From NCBI RefSeq assembly GCF_016906535.1, contig NC_057375.1, positions 186,001 to 250,000 of the forward strand: DNA of 64,000 bases, read 5' to 3'. Position 1 is the first letter of the stretch. The number at the start of each line of letters is the position of its first letter. The translations under genes and the position numbers were made by a program. The notes below the pieces were generated by a model, which worked only from the letters and a program-made list of their open reading frames with translations, made no database searches and was not told the origin of the DNA. Source of the stretch: Rhizoctonia solani (Eukaryota > Basidiomycota > Agaricomycetes > Cantharellales > Ceratobasidiaceae). This document shows positions 49,501 through 59,990 of this stretch, piece after piece.

Positions 49501-50259
49501 ATAGGTGGATTACATCACCTATCTATGAGCCTTGAAGTATGCATGGGGCTGTGGCTGTTATATTGGTGTTGAACTTGCTGCTGGCAGTCATGTAATTGTA
49601 ATACTACATTTGTTTCAAATAGTATAGATAGGTATATACATTGGAAAATATCTAAATGTGCAAGCTCAGTGTTATGTATCACATAATATTTCATTCACAG
49701 CTCACCATCCACAATAATCTGCATATATCTGACTTTCTGATTTAAGTGACCATTTGTCTCTTATTTCCATTATTCCTGTCATTACTCTATGTAATGCTCA
49801 TATTGACTGTATGTGTTACATGTTGTTCAATAGAGCTCCTTTTGCTTGTTTTAACACTGCCTGTCACATGCTCATACAATAAGATCTCATGGAGATATTA
49901 GCTTCACAGGATTCTATCTATGTGGCTCAAGTACCTTACTAATCATTATATTTATATCTTTACATCTAGCTCATCACATGACTAGCTCCAACTTGGGAAA
50001 TGAACCTTATTCCTGGCTTAGTTGAGTCATACCTCTCATGAGATTACTAAGGTTTTCCTTATTTATTAATTTCTAGTGGCACTGCAAATCCTGCTTATGA
50101 GTCATTCTGCTTGCCACCAGAATGACTCACACTAATGACTCACTCTAAGTGCTCATTGGCTGCCAGGCATTTCTTGATAGACTGAGTCATGTATTTAGAT
50201 GTTTCTATTTTTAACTAATTGCAGTTTGTTACACTCCCAAGTTTTATACCATTAGAATT
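49501..50259. other. AT-rich region between LTR remnants
   Basis: No gene seen. It includes imperfect palindromes (ATGACTCACACTAATGACTCAC near 50121 region) and probably old transposon DNA. Confidence 0.35.
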
Positions 50260-50822
50260 TGTTATAACCTCCTTACCTATACCACTGGATTTGCCTGATT
50301 TTTCTGATATTTTTAGTATTTTTTCCGAACTTGATATCTATTGTTTTTCCATCACATGACCTTGGCGCTTATTATGCCAAGATGCTGCGCCAAGATGCCG
50401 TGCCAAGAGCGCTTAGGAGAAATCCACGCTTCTGCGCAGCCCACAGCATGCTTCTCTTTTCATATAGACTCTTCCTTTCTCATGTGCATTGACCATGTAC
50501 ATACTTCTCCCTTGTCTATAAAAACAGCAGGAAAATTGCTTGGAGACCCCAAGTTGATTTTACCTTGTCTCTTATTCACTAGAGAAGGTATCCAGCCAGC
50601 TAAGTAGCCAGCCCCTAACAGTCCTCAGAAGCCACTCACCCTTTACTTTACCTACCACACCTCCCAGGCCTAAGGCCCCCATTGTCAGTAGATAGTAGTA
50701 GGTTGCCTTATGCAATGTTAGTATAGCCTAGATAAGTAGATTACATAAGTCTTGCTTGTAGTAGTACGGCCATAAGCGCCTGCTCCCACTAGTGTGTACC
50801 CACCTTACAGTGGTGTACAACA
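50260..50822 (+). repeat. Family-1 LTR copy A (5' LTR, 563 bp)
   Basis: Begins TGTTATAACCTCC and ends GTGGTGTACAACA (TGT...ACA). It carries a TATA box at 50517 and AAGTTGATTTTAC at 50551-50563. Other copies lie at 53380, 57611, 58855 and, reversed, 59238. Confidence 0.9.
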
Positions 50823-50824
50823 TT

Positions 50825-50837
50825 GTAAAATCAACTT
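50825..50837 (+). promoter_or_regulatory. Self-primer binding site, element A
   Basis: GTAAAATCAACTT, starting after a 2-nt spacer from the LTR end. It is the exact reverse complement of 50551-50563, which lies 34 nt after the TATA box start and so at the likely transcript 5' end. This fits Tf1-type self-priming. It does not begin with TGG as tRNA-primed sites do. Confidence 0.75.
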
Positions 50838-51083
50838 CTTGTAGGCTTGATTGACAAACAAGAAGACTCCTAGTACTAGCACAAGGGAAAAAACCGTGAT
50901 TGGGGCCACCTTGTGGGACATAATAATCAAAAGTCCCCCACCCCCACGTAGTACCAAATTGCTATAAGGCTAAAGAGTCCTATTGTCCGCATACCATGTG
51001 TTTTGCTGGAACACAGCAGTTAGCAACCTTAGTCAGCTGAAACACCCACTTGTAGAAAACCCGCTCATATCACAATTGCCAGA

Positions 51084-51661
51084 TGTCCTAGACGTCCTTA
51101 GGGGCCGTCTAGGTAGCGGGCGCTTGTGGCCATATAGAACTGAGTAAAACCGCTTAAGGCGGTGGAGAGGCTACCTATAACAACTAACTAACCAAGTACA
51201 ACAACCAAGGCCCTAGTGGCAATGGCAAGCTATGTATCTACAATGAGAGAGTTGCTTAAGGCAATAAGTACAGGTGGTGACTTAGTAGTTACTGGCCTAA
51301 GGCCTTGTACAAGTTAGAGATGCAACAAGAGGTAATCAACCTGGGTGTTACCATGGTTGGTTGGCCTCCTTATATATTCTACAGAGTAACTAATTACAAA
51401 TACATCATATCCAATATGTGGTCCAATAAGAACCCCGCTCCGCAGTTGGCCTTACTCATGCATACATGTCACTGACATGTCATGATGACATCATGGGTGG
51501 AGGTGGCTACGTAGCTGATTAAGCGCAGGTAGGGGCGTGGCTTGGCGCTTAGCGTATGATATAAGCGCCAATGTCACGTGATTGAAAACATTGTCCGTTT
51601 GCCTTTGTTTAAATCCAAGAAAATGGGAATAAATTCCCTGGTATTGAGTGTGTCTACGACA
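51084..51661 (-). mobile_element. Family-2 solo LTR, reverse (copy F, 578 bp)
   Basis: On the minus strand it starts TGTCGTAGACAC and ends GTCTAGGACA. It is flanked by a perfect 5-bp target duplication CCAGA (51079-51083 and 51662-51666). The intact site is seen in element C near 60248 (GCCAGGTCTG). Confidence 0.92.
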
Positions 51662-51923
51662 CCAGATCTGTTGATTTGTTGTAGGGACTATTCAATGCTA
51701 GGTGCTTGATGCAAAGGTTTAGCGCTCACACACTACACAAAAACTGCTCATAAGTCCTGTATCAGGCAACTCTCCCCACACCGTTTCAAACATTCCATCC
51801 ACACGCTCTGGCGTCCCACACCCCTACTCCTGTCCTTCCAGTTGCTCCAGTTGCTGCTCTGTTCCACCCCATTCCCAACTGCCCACTCACAGCCCATCTC
51901 TCTCTTTGCAAAACCTGCCAAGA

Positions 51924-52414
51924 ATGGAACCAGAGCCGTCCCTTGGCACTCTCCTCAAGGCTATCACAGCCCTCACAGCCACAGTTGGGTCCCTCCAGGA
52001 CCAAATCAGAGCGCAAGGCCAACAGCTCAGTGAACTCAAGGAGACTGCCAACCTACTTGGCAATAAGGACCAAGGAGGAGCCCAAACCCAGCCTGGCCCA
52101 TTGACTGGGCCTATCACCCCTCCTACCCAATCAGGAGGGGAAACCCACACTCCAGGAATGGTTAGGCCTGGACTCAAGGCCCCTTTCCACCCATCCAGGG
52201 GCACCGGCTTTGACTCAGAGGAGGAGGAAGAACCCAGGCAAGCCCTCAAAAAAGAGCCTTGCAACACGCCTAAACGGAGCCTCAGCTCCCTCACCCCCTT
52301 TGACTCAGGGTCCTCTGTAAAGCGGCCCAAAATGGAACTCCCCAACCCATACAAGGGGGACTCCAGGGGACGCAAGGCAACTCAGTGGCTGGATTGCATG
52401 CTGCTATGGGTCGC
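51924..52414 (+). pseudogene. gag of element A, truncated
   Basis: ATG 51924 begins MEPEPSLGTLLKAI, matching MEPELTTAALLEAI of element C. A coiled-coil-like start, a Pro-rich middle and the capsid start (LPNPYKGDSRGRKATQWLD) are readable over about 163 codons. The frame then runs into the inserted family-2 LTR at 52415 and ends at a chance stop at 52500-52502. Capsid core and zinc knuckle are missing. Confidence 0.85.
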
Positions 52415-52997
52415 TGTTGTAGACACAATCAATGCCAGGGAATTTATTCCCATTTTCTCGAATTTAAACAAAAGCTGTTGGACTATATTTTTGATCACGT
52501 GACCTCGGCGCTTATATCACACACTAAGCGCCAAGCCACGTCCCCATCCGCGCTTAATTAGCATATGTAGCCACCTCCACCTATGACATCATCATGACAC
52601 GTCAGTGACACGCATGCATGAGTAAGGCCAACTGCAGAGCAGGGTTCTTATTGGATTAAGTATTTGATATATTGTATTTGTAATTAGCTTTCTTGTAGAA
52701 TATATAAGGAGGCCAACCAACCATGGTAACACCCAGGTTGATTACCTCTTGTCACATCTCCACATTGTACAAGGGCCTACTGCCCAGTAAAACCTACTTA
52801 GCCACACCATCCATGTTGCCTTAAGCAGCTTCTCTACTGTATTTACTTAGCTTGCCATTGCCCTTATGGCCCTGGTCTCTGTAGTATAGTTGGTTGTTGT
52901 TGTAGGTAGCTTGCTCACTGCCTTAAGCAGTACTTACTTAGAAACGTCCAGCTGCAAGCGCAACCCTCCTCAATGTCCTTACAGACATCTAGGACAC
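52415..52997 (+). repeat. Family-2 LTR copy G (5' LTR, 583 bp)
   Basis: Begins TGTTGTAGACAC and ends ATCTAGGACA. TATATAAGGA starts at 52701 and AGGTTGATTACCT occupies 52735-52747. It also has CACGTGA followed by CTCGGCGCTTAT near 52497, a block shared with family-1 LTRs. Confidence 0.9.
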
Positions 52998-52999
52998 TA

Positions 53000-53012
53000 G
53001 GTAATCAACCTT
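53000..53012 (+). promoter_or_regulatory. Self-primer binding site, element B
   Basis: AGGTAATCAACCT, 2 nt after the LTR end. It is the exact reverse complement of 52735-52747, itself 34 nt after the TATA start. The geometry is the same as in family 1, but the sequence differs, so the pairing has been kept by compensating changes. Confidence 0.75.
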
Positions 53013-53379
53013 AAGTTGGTTGCAAACCATGCCACTAGCACACCCACCACTCAGCTCAACAACAAGAAGGCCCCTAGTACTAGCACAAGGGAAATCACCT
53101 GATTGGGCTTGCCTTTTGCTATCAATAATCAAACTAGTGTTGGCCCCAGGTAGTACCAAATTGCTATAAGGCTAACAGGTTCTAATTGTCCGCATACCCC
53201 AGGTTGCTGCACCCTCTACCTGCAACCTTAGACAGTTGATCCACCCGCTTGCAGAACACCTACTCCACATCACGCCCGCTCATGGCTGTTGATTGGTTGA
53301 AAGGACTGTCCAACACTAGGTTGGTTGAGACAAAGGTTTAGCATTTGAGTAGTAAAGCGCTCTATAAGTCCTGATATAG

Positions 53380-53940
53380 TGTTATAAACCCCTAACATAT
53401 ACCATTAGAATCGCCTGAATTTTCTATTATTTTTAGTATTTTTTACGGACTTGATATCTCATGTTTTTCGATCACGTGATCTCGGCGCTTATTATGCCGA
53501 GATGCCGCGCCGAGATGCCGTGCCAAGGGCGCTTAGGAGAAATCCATGCTTCTGCGCAGCCCGCAGCATGCTTCTCATTCATCTTCTGTACTTCTTTCTC
53601 TCACGCGCACAGACCATGTAGATAGTGCGCTTTGTCTATATATACAGCAGGAAAATTGCTTGGAGACACCAAGTCAATTTTACCTTGTCTCTTACTCATT
53701 AGAGAAGGTATCCAGCCAGCTAAGTAGCCGGCCCCTAAATAGTTCACAGACGCTCACCACCCCCTTTACCTACCACACCTCCCAGGCCTCAGGCCCCATT
53801 GTTGCCAGTAGTTAGAAGTAGAGTGCCTTAGGCGCTATTAGTATAGCCTTAGATAGTTGTCTTACATAAGCTAGTGTAGTAGTACAGCCTTAAGCGCCCG
53901 TCCCCATCAGCGTGTACCCACCTTACAGTGGTGTACAACA
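53380..53940 (+). mobile_element. Family-1 solo LTR (copy B, 561 bp)
   Basis: TGTTATAAACC...GTGTACAACA with a perfect target duplication TATAG on both sides (53375-53379 and 53941-53945), inserted in the leader of element B. TATA starts at 53637 and AAGTCAATTTTAC at 53671, again 34 nt apart. Confidence 0.93.
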
Positions 53941-54124
53941 TATAGGCACACTTGGCTGTTAGGCCACCATTTCCACCTCCCACTTGCCCACCATTACCTT
54001 GCGTACCCCCACTTGCTCATCCTCACGGGCCTCTTCCCACGCTGGCCGCTCCTACCCGTCACATCCCATGGCAACCTGTTCCCGGCCACCCTCTTGAACC
54101 TGCTCCCCTATTGATCAAGGGGAC

Positions 54125-55420
54125 TTGGGACCCTTCCTTCCGTCAACCCCCACTGTCAAAATTGGGGAAGTCTCCCTTGAGCGCATCACCTGCCTACTCC
54201 TTGGCCTCCTTGGCCAAGTTGAACAACTCAAACAAGAGGTTGCAGAAATCAAGGAAGCAGGGGTCAAGACCTGCACCAATGTCAAAAATATCTCCCAAAC
54301 TGTTGATGTTGTCAAGGATGGGCTTAGAAGCCTCCAATCACACAGGCCCAGAACCCCAGAAGATACCAAGCCCCCGGTTGTGGAAGCAATGCCACGCCCC
54401 TTATCAAAGGTTGACCCTATTGGATCAACTAGTTGGGTCTCCTTCTGGGACAAACCTTCTAAGGGCCCCCAAATCTTTGCCCAGCCAACTCCAGTCCAAG
54501 CAGTGCCCCTGCAAGTCCCATCTCCCATTGCATCTCCACGTCTCCAATCCCCAATTGGAGCCCCTGCCCCTCCACCTCCGGCTCCAGCAACCCACTACCC
54601 CACTCCAGTCAAGGTTGACCACCCTCATGCCCACACAGGCAAAATAGGGAGCAAAGCAAAACAGTGGTTGACTTGTATGCTGGCCTGGACCCGCCTCAAC
54701 TTGCGGATGTTCCCAACCAATCAGGAGGTTCTATCCTTCCTCTTGATGAACATGAAGGATTCCGCTGGGGCCTGGGCCCACCCTCACTTAGACCAACTAG
54801 GCTCACACCAAGCCATCATACAAACAGTTGAGGGTTTTAAATTGGAGTTCTTGGCGGCATTTGGCAACCCTGACGCCACTAGGGCCGCCAAACGGAAGAT
54901 CACTACGCTCACCCAATCCAGCACATGCGCGGATTATATTACAAAATTCAGGACCCTGGCAATGGAACTGGATTGGAACAACGCAGCCCTTAGAGGCCAG
55001 TTTGCCCAAGGCCTCCATTGGGAGGTCAGCTGACAAATTGCAACCTGCAAACACCGCCCCCAAACCCTCCTTGAGCTGCAGAATGCAGCACTTGTCATTG
55101 ACAATGCTCTCCGCAAAGAGTGTGCTAGCCATCCACCAAAGGATAATAAGTCTAGCAGACCATCTAACCCCACAAGGGGGACAAGTACTGGCCAAGCCAC
55201 TTCCGGTTCAAAAAAACTCTCCAACAATCCCAATTTTGTGTCAGAAGAAGAAAGGAATTGCTGCCGTGCCGCTGGCGCTTGTATCAAGTGCGGCAAAATG
55301 GGTCACAAGTTTGCAGAATGCCGCACGGGTTGGAAAGCCACCCCAATTGAGGATAAGGGGAAGGCAAAAGAAACCGCCAAAATTGGCAAAGAGTCTGGAC
55401 CCAAATCAGGAAAAGACTAA
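54125..55420 (+). pseudogene. gag of element B, interrupted
   Basis: A gag-like frame: coiled coil (LGQVEQLKQEVAEIKEA), Pro-rich middle, capsid (GSKAKQWLTCMLAWTRLNL; LEFLAAFGNPDATRAAKRKI; FRTLAMELDWNNAALRGQFA) and a CCHC zinc knuckle (CIKCGKMGHKFAEC, near 55287-55330), ending at TAA 55418-55420. One in-frame TGA at 55031-55033 follows HWEVS, where relatives would have Arg (CGA to TGA). No ATG lies upstream in this frame after the last stop at 54095-54097, so the start codon is lost or remote. Nonfunctional as it stands. Confidence 0.85.
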
Positions 55421-55572
55421 GGGTACCTGCTGCCGCGCGCAAGGACCCCAAGGACTCTGGTTTGGCTTTGGAAATTTGTAATATATCAGTTAGTCACAAT
55501 AGAATCACTGTTAAGAGTTGTGTAAATACAGGAGTAAGAAAGATTTACTATATACAAAATGTATATGAGAAT

Positions 55573-56144
55573 TGTCCTAGACATCTGTAAGGACGTCAAG
55601 GGTGCGGGCGCTTGTGGCCGTGTGACTAATACAATAAACCGCTTAAGGCGGCAACGGGGTACCCTACAACAACAAACTAACTAACTACGGTGACCACGCG
55701 CTATAAGGCGGCGGCGAGCTACGTATGTACAGTGAGGACAACGCTTAAGGCGTGTATCTAAGTATCTTACTGGGCTGTAAGGCCCTCGTACAGTGTAGGA
55801 TGCAACAAGAGGTAATCGACCTGGGTGTTACCATGGTTGGTTGGCCTCCTTATATATTACAGAGCTACCTAATTACAAATACAACTATATGCAATACCAT
55901 ATCAAATAAGAACCCCAATCTGCAGTCAGCCTTACTCATGCATACGTGTCACTGACATGTCATAGTGATGTCATCAGGTGGAGGTGGCTACGTATGCTGA
56001 GGTAAGCGTGGGTGGGGACGTGGCTTGGCGCTTAGCGTATGATATAAGCGCCGAAGTCACGTGATTGAAAATGTCGTCCGTTTGGGTTTGTTTAAATTCA
56101 AGAAAATGGGAATAAATTCCCTGGTATTGAGTGTGTCTACAACA
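55573..56144 (-). mobile_element. Family-2 solo LTR, reverse (copy H, 572 bp)
   Basis: On the minus strand it runs from TGTTGTAGACAC to GTCTAGGACA. Flanks share only GAAT (left AGAAT, right GAATA), so the duplication is imperfect or a flank has mutated. Confidence 0.85.
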
Positions 56145-57005
56145 GAATAACTAAGAACTGGTATTAAGAATCAGAATATATGCACAGAATATATGCACAA
56201 TATAGGCTAGGTTATCAGGAATAACAACTCCTAACAAATAGTCTAGCAACTATGAAGTGCAGGTGGTTGGTTATGTATAGTACCTTAGACTAATGTTACT
56301 TAAGCCTAAGTGACCAAGGGTATGTATACTTAAGGTCTCTGGGATAGTACCTTAAGTAAGAGGGTTACCTGACTAATGTACAGGATTTATAGGATTTGCC
56401 TAATAAGTATAGGACTTATATATGCTTAAGTAAGACTTAAGACTTATGGGGTTTACCTAAAATATATCTAGGATTTATGAGATATTGTAGGTAAAGATAT
56501 CTACAATATAGGGGTTATGGTGGATTGAAACACTATCACTCAATCACAACAATCCTTACAGTATTGTTGCACTATAATCAATGTTGAACTCAACAACTGT
56601 GACAGTCAAGGGGCACAGGGTTGCAGTAAGTACACTAATAGGTTACCCTGTGTCTGTTGGGACTGGCCTATGGTCTTAGTGCGCTGAATAACCTCCTATG
56701 CTATTTACAGTGAGTCAATCACTAAAGTAAATGCGCAGATAAGCTGTTAAAGGCTTGTGTGTATATGTCAATATATAAGAGTGGATAAATGGATGCATTA
56801 GAAGCGTCTTCACAGGGTCCTTTTATACCCTGAGAAGGCGCACAAACAAGTATATACATGATTGATACCAAGAGGGGGTACAGGGGGTATATGTGGCAAC
56901 TGAAACACTTGAGGGAGCCAATACTTTGGTACATAGTAAACAAACAACAGATCCTAATATTTGCCTCAAGGCAATGTTTGCCCCAAGGCATTATTTACCT
57001 GTGTG
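56145..57005. other. AT-rich region, no gene
   Basis: It contains repeated short words (CTTAAG, GACTTA) between 56280 and 56520. I see no coding potential; probably decayed transposon DNA. Confidence 0.35.
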
Positions 57006-57414
57006 GGTCCTTAGATGTCCCAAGGCTAAGTGTTTCATCCTTGGAGTAAACAGTCCCAAAGGTAGGATACCTCTGCATTGGGTACTTACAGTAAATGGGG
57101 CATAACTCAGCCAAATGTTGTCCGTTTTGGGAGTTTGACCCAGCGTTCTGGAGCGCACAAACATGCGCACCTAAGCGCAAGCGATTCGGCAGTGTGGGAT
57201 GCCCGGGTGATGGAGAAAAGGCGCATTTAGTGCGTCGGCGCTTAAGGGCTGATTAAGCGCCGGAGCACTTGTCTATGCGACAGGGGGGACCCTGAATATT
57301 TCTGTGTGTAGCCACAAGATAGAATCTTGAATAATAAATACTACAAACAAGAGAAATATTACTTGTTACTGTTTATCTACTCAGCTGAATTTATATATAT
57401 TTAAATGAGTGAGA
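57006..57414. repeat. Inverted repeat, left arm
   Basis: Reverse complement of 58447-58853, at roughly 85-90% identity by eye. It includes TATTCAGGGTCCCCCCTGT-type and TTGGGACATC words. The arms probably belong to another element, perhaps a further LTR, with a TATA-like TATATATAAATTC. Confidence 0.75.
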
Positions 57415-57610
57415 AAACAGCATATATGCAAAAGGCATTGCATATTAAGGGTATTCCTGAGCTTTGTAGGTTTTGTAAAGGTTACTATTGGATAGAGGGA
57501 CCTTGAAAACCTTAGTTCGCATCTTTATCTCATTTGTTTACTGTAAGATTACTAGTGTAATTAATAAAATAAGTACAGATTAAAGAAGAAATGCCATATC
57601 CATAACAATT

Positions 57611-58117
57611 AGTATGTTTTATGGACTTGATATCTTTTGTTTTCTAATCACGTGATCTTGGCGCTTATTATGCCAAGATGCCACACCAAGATGCTGTGCC
57701 AAGGGCGCTTAGGAGAGATCCATGCTTCTGTGCAGCCTGCAGCACAATTCTTATTTCACTTGTATACTTCTTTTCTCACGCACACAGACCATGTAGATAG
57801 CGCTCCTTTGTCTATATATACAGCAGGAAAATTGCTTGGAGACCCAAGTCAATTTTACCTTGTCTCTTACTCATTAGAGAAGGTATTCAGCCAGCTAAGT
57901 AGCCAGCCCTCAGTAGCATAACACGCTTACCCCACTTATCTTACCTACCACACCTCCCAGGCCTAAGGCCCCATTGTCAACAGTAGATAGCAGTAGGTTG
58001 CCTTATGCAACAGTAGTATAGCCTAGTTAAGTAGATTACATAAGTCTTGCTTGTAGTAGTGTGGCCACAAGCGCCTGCCTCCACCAGTGTGTACCCACCT
58101 TACAGTGGTGTACAACA
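57611..58117 (+). mobile_element. Family-1 LTR, 5'-truncated (copy E)
   Basis: Matches family-1 LTRs from about 60 bp inside the left end to the terminal GTGTACAACA. Not followed by a primer site, so a broken solo LTR. TATA to AAGTCAATTTTAC spacing is 33 nt here because of one lost base. Confidence 0.85.
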
Positions 58118-58168
58118 CAGTTCAACCCAACAGCAGTCACATTCCATCCTAGTCATATCTGTGCCTTC

Positions 58169-58446
58169 TGTTGAAGACACACGTGTACCAAGGGGATTTA
58201 TTCTAATTTTCTCAATTTTAAATGAAGACAAATGGACTACATTTTCAATCATGTGACTTTGGTGCTTATGCCATACTCTAAGCAACAAGCCATGTCCCCA
58301 TCCGCGCTTAATCAGCATGTGTAGCCACCTCCACCTATGATGTCATCATGACATGTCAGTGACACATATGCATGAGTAAGGCCAACTATGGAGCAGGGTT
58401 CTTATTGGATTAGGTATTGGATATAGTTGTATTTGTAATTAGATAG
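58169..58446 (+). mobile_element. Family-2 LTR, 3'-truncated (copy I)
   Basis: It starts TGTTGAAGACACAC and follows the family-2 LTR through the CGCTTAATCAGC and GACATGTCAGTGACA blocks, then is cut near 58446 at the right inverted-repeat arm. Old and diverged. Confidence 0.75.
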
Positions 58447-58853
58447 CTCACTCATTTAAATATACATAAATTCAGCTGAGTAGATGAACAGTAACAAGTA
58501 GTATTTCTCCTGTTTGTAGTATTTATTATTCAAGATTCTATCTTGTGGCTACACACAGAAATATTCAGGGTCCCCCTGTTGCTTAGGCAAGTGCTCTGGC
58601 ACTTAATCAGCGCTTAAGTGCCAACACACTAAATGCACCTTTTCACCATTGCCCAGGCATCCCACACTGCCAAATTGCTTGCACTTAGGTGCGCCTGTTT
58701 GTGCGCTCCAGAAAGCTGGGTCAAACACCCAAGACAGACAACATTTGGCAGAGTTGTGCCCTGTTTACTGTAAGTACCCAATGCAATAGTATCATACCTT
58801 TGGGACTGTTTACTCCAAGGATGAAACACTTAGCCTTGGGACATCAAAGGATC
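58447..58853. repeat. Inverted repeat, right arm
   Basis: Partner of 57006-57414. The 1.03 kb between the arms holds LTR fragments E and I, so those landed in or beside this element. Confidence 0.75.
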
Positions 58854-58854
58854 C

Positions 58855-59990
58855 TGTTATAACCTCCTTACTTATACCATTGGAATCGCACGATTTTTCT
58901 ATTATTTTTAGTATTTTTTACGGACTTGATATCTTTTGTTTTTCGATCACGTGATCTCGGCGCTTATTATGCCGAGATGCCGCGCCGAGATGCCGCGCCA
59001 AGGGCGCTTAGGAGAAATCCACGCTTCTGCGCAGCCCGCAGCAGGCTTCTCATTTGTCTTCTATACTTCTGTCTCTCACGCGCACAGACCATGTAAATAG
59101 TGTGCCTTGTCTATATAAACAGCAGGAAAATTGCTTGGAGACACCAAGTTGATTTTACCTTGTCTCTTACTCATTAGAGAAGGTATCCAGCCAGCTAAGT
59201 AGCCGGCCCTAAGTAGTTCACAGACGCTCACCACCCCTGTTGTACACCACTGTAAGGTGGGTACGCGCTGGTGAAGGCGGGCGCTTGTGGCCGTACTACT
59301 ACACTAGCTGATGTAATCTAACTACCTAGGCTATCTACTGAACTAACTAAGTCGCTTAAGGCAACTACTAACTAACTACTGATAACGCGGGGGGGCCTTA
59401 GGCCTGGAGGTGTGGTGAGTAAGGTAAGGGGTGTTGCGTTAGCAGAACTACTGGGGGGCCGGCTACTTAGCTGGCTGATGCCTCCTCAATGGATATGAGA
59501 CAAGGTAAAATCGACTTGGTGTCTCCAAGCAATTTCCCTGCTGTATATATAGACAAAGCACACTATCTACATGGTCTGTGCTTGTGGGAGAAAGAAGTAA
59601 CTAAGACAAATGAGAAGCGTGCTGCGGGCTGCGCAGAAGCGTGGATTTCTCCTAAGCGCCCTTGGCACGGCATCTCGGCGCGGCATCTCGGCATAATAAG
59701 CGCCGAGATCACGTGATCGAAAAACAAAAGATATCCAGTCCGTAAAAAATACTACAAATATCAGAAAAATCGTGCGAGTCCAATGGTATATGTTAGGAGG
59801 TTATAACAACCCCCTTGACCTATCACACCTCCCAGGCCTCAGGCCCCTTTGCCGTCAGTAGTTAGAAGTAGAGTGCCTTAGGCGCTAGTAGTATAGCCTT
59901 AGATAGTTACCTTACATAAGCCAGTGTAGTAGTACAGCCTTAAGCGCCCGCTCCCATTAGCGTGTACCCACCTTACAGTGGTGTACGACA
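58855..59990 (+). repeat. Family-1 LTR copy C (5' LTR, split)
   Basis: The left part, 58855-59237, begins TGTTATAACCTCC. The right part resumes after the nested LTR at 59814 and ends GTGTACGACA, one base off the usual ACAACA. It contains CACGTGATCTCGGCGCTTAT-type promoter sequence and a TATA box near 59113. Confidence 0.88.
59238..59808 (-). mobile_element. Family-1 solo LTR nested in LTR C, reverse (copy D, 571 bp)
   Basis: Plus strand reads TGTTGTACACCAC ... GGAGGTTATAACA, i.e. a full LTR in reverse. Perfect 5-bp target duplication ACCCC at 59233-59237 and 59809-59813. The uninterrupted site is visible in copy B near 53757. Confidence 0.95.

Larger units (their letters stand above)
50260..52414 (+). 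mobile_element. Ty3/Gypsy element, family 1, 5' fragment (element A)
   Basis: It comprises a 5' LTR (50260-50822), primer-binding site, untranslated leader and the start of gag. It is cut at 52414 by the LTR of a family-2 element, and a reverse solo LTR of family 2 sits in its leader (51084-51661). Leader and gag align along their length with element C at 59990-61020. Pol and the 3' LTR are absent, so it cannot move. Confidence 0.85.
52415..55572 (+). mobile_element. Ty3/Gypsy element, family 2, 5' half (element B)
   Basis: It comprises a 5' LTR (52415-52997), primer site, leader (interrupted by a family-1 solo LTR) and a damaged gag to 55420. Only a short, unreadable stretch of possible pol follows before a reverse family-2 LTR at 55573. 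No matching 3' LTR in the same orientation is present, so the right half was lost. It is inserted in gag of element A. Confidence 0.82.

Noticed and set aside
52410..53002. Family-2 LTR G as a solo LTR with its own target duplication
   Set aside because: Flanks GTCGC and CTAGG do not match, and a primer site plus leader follow, so it is a 5' LTR and not a solo.
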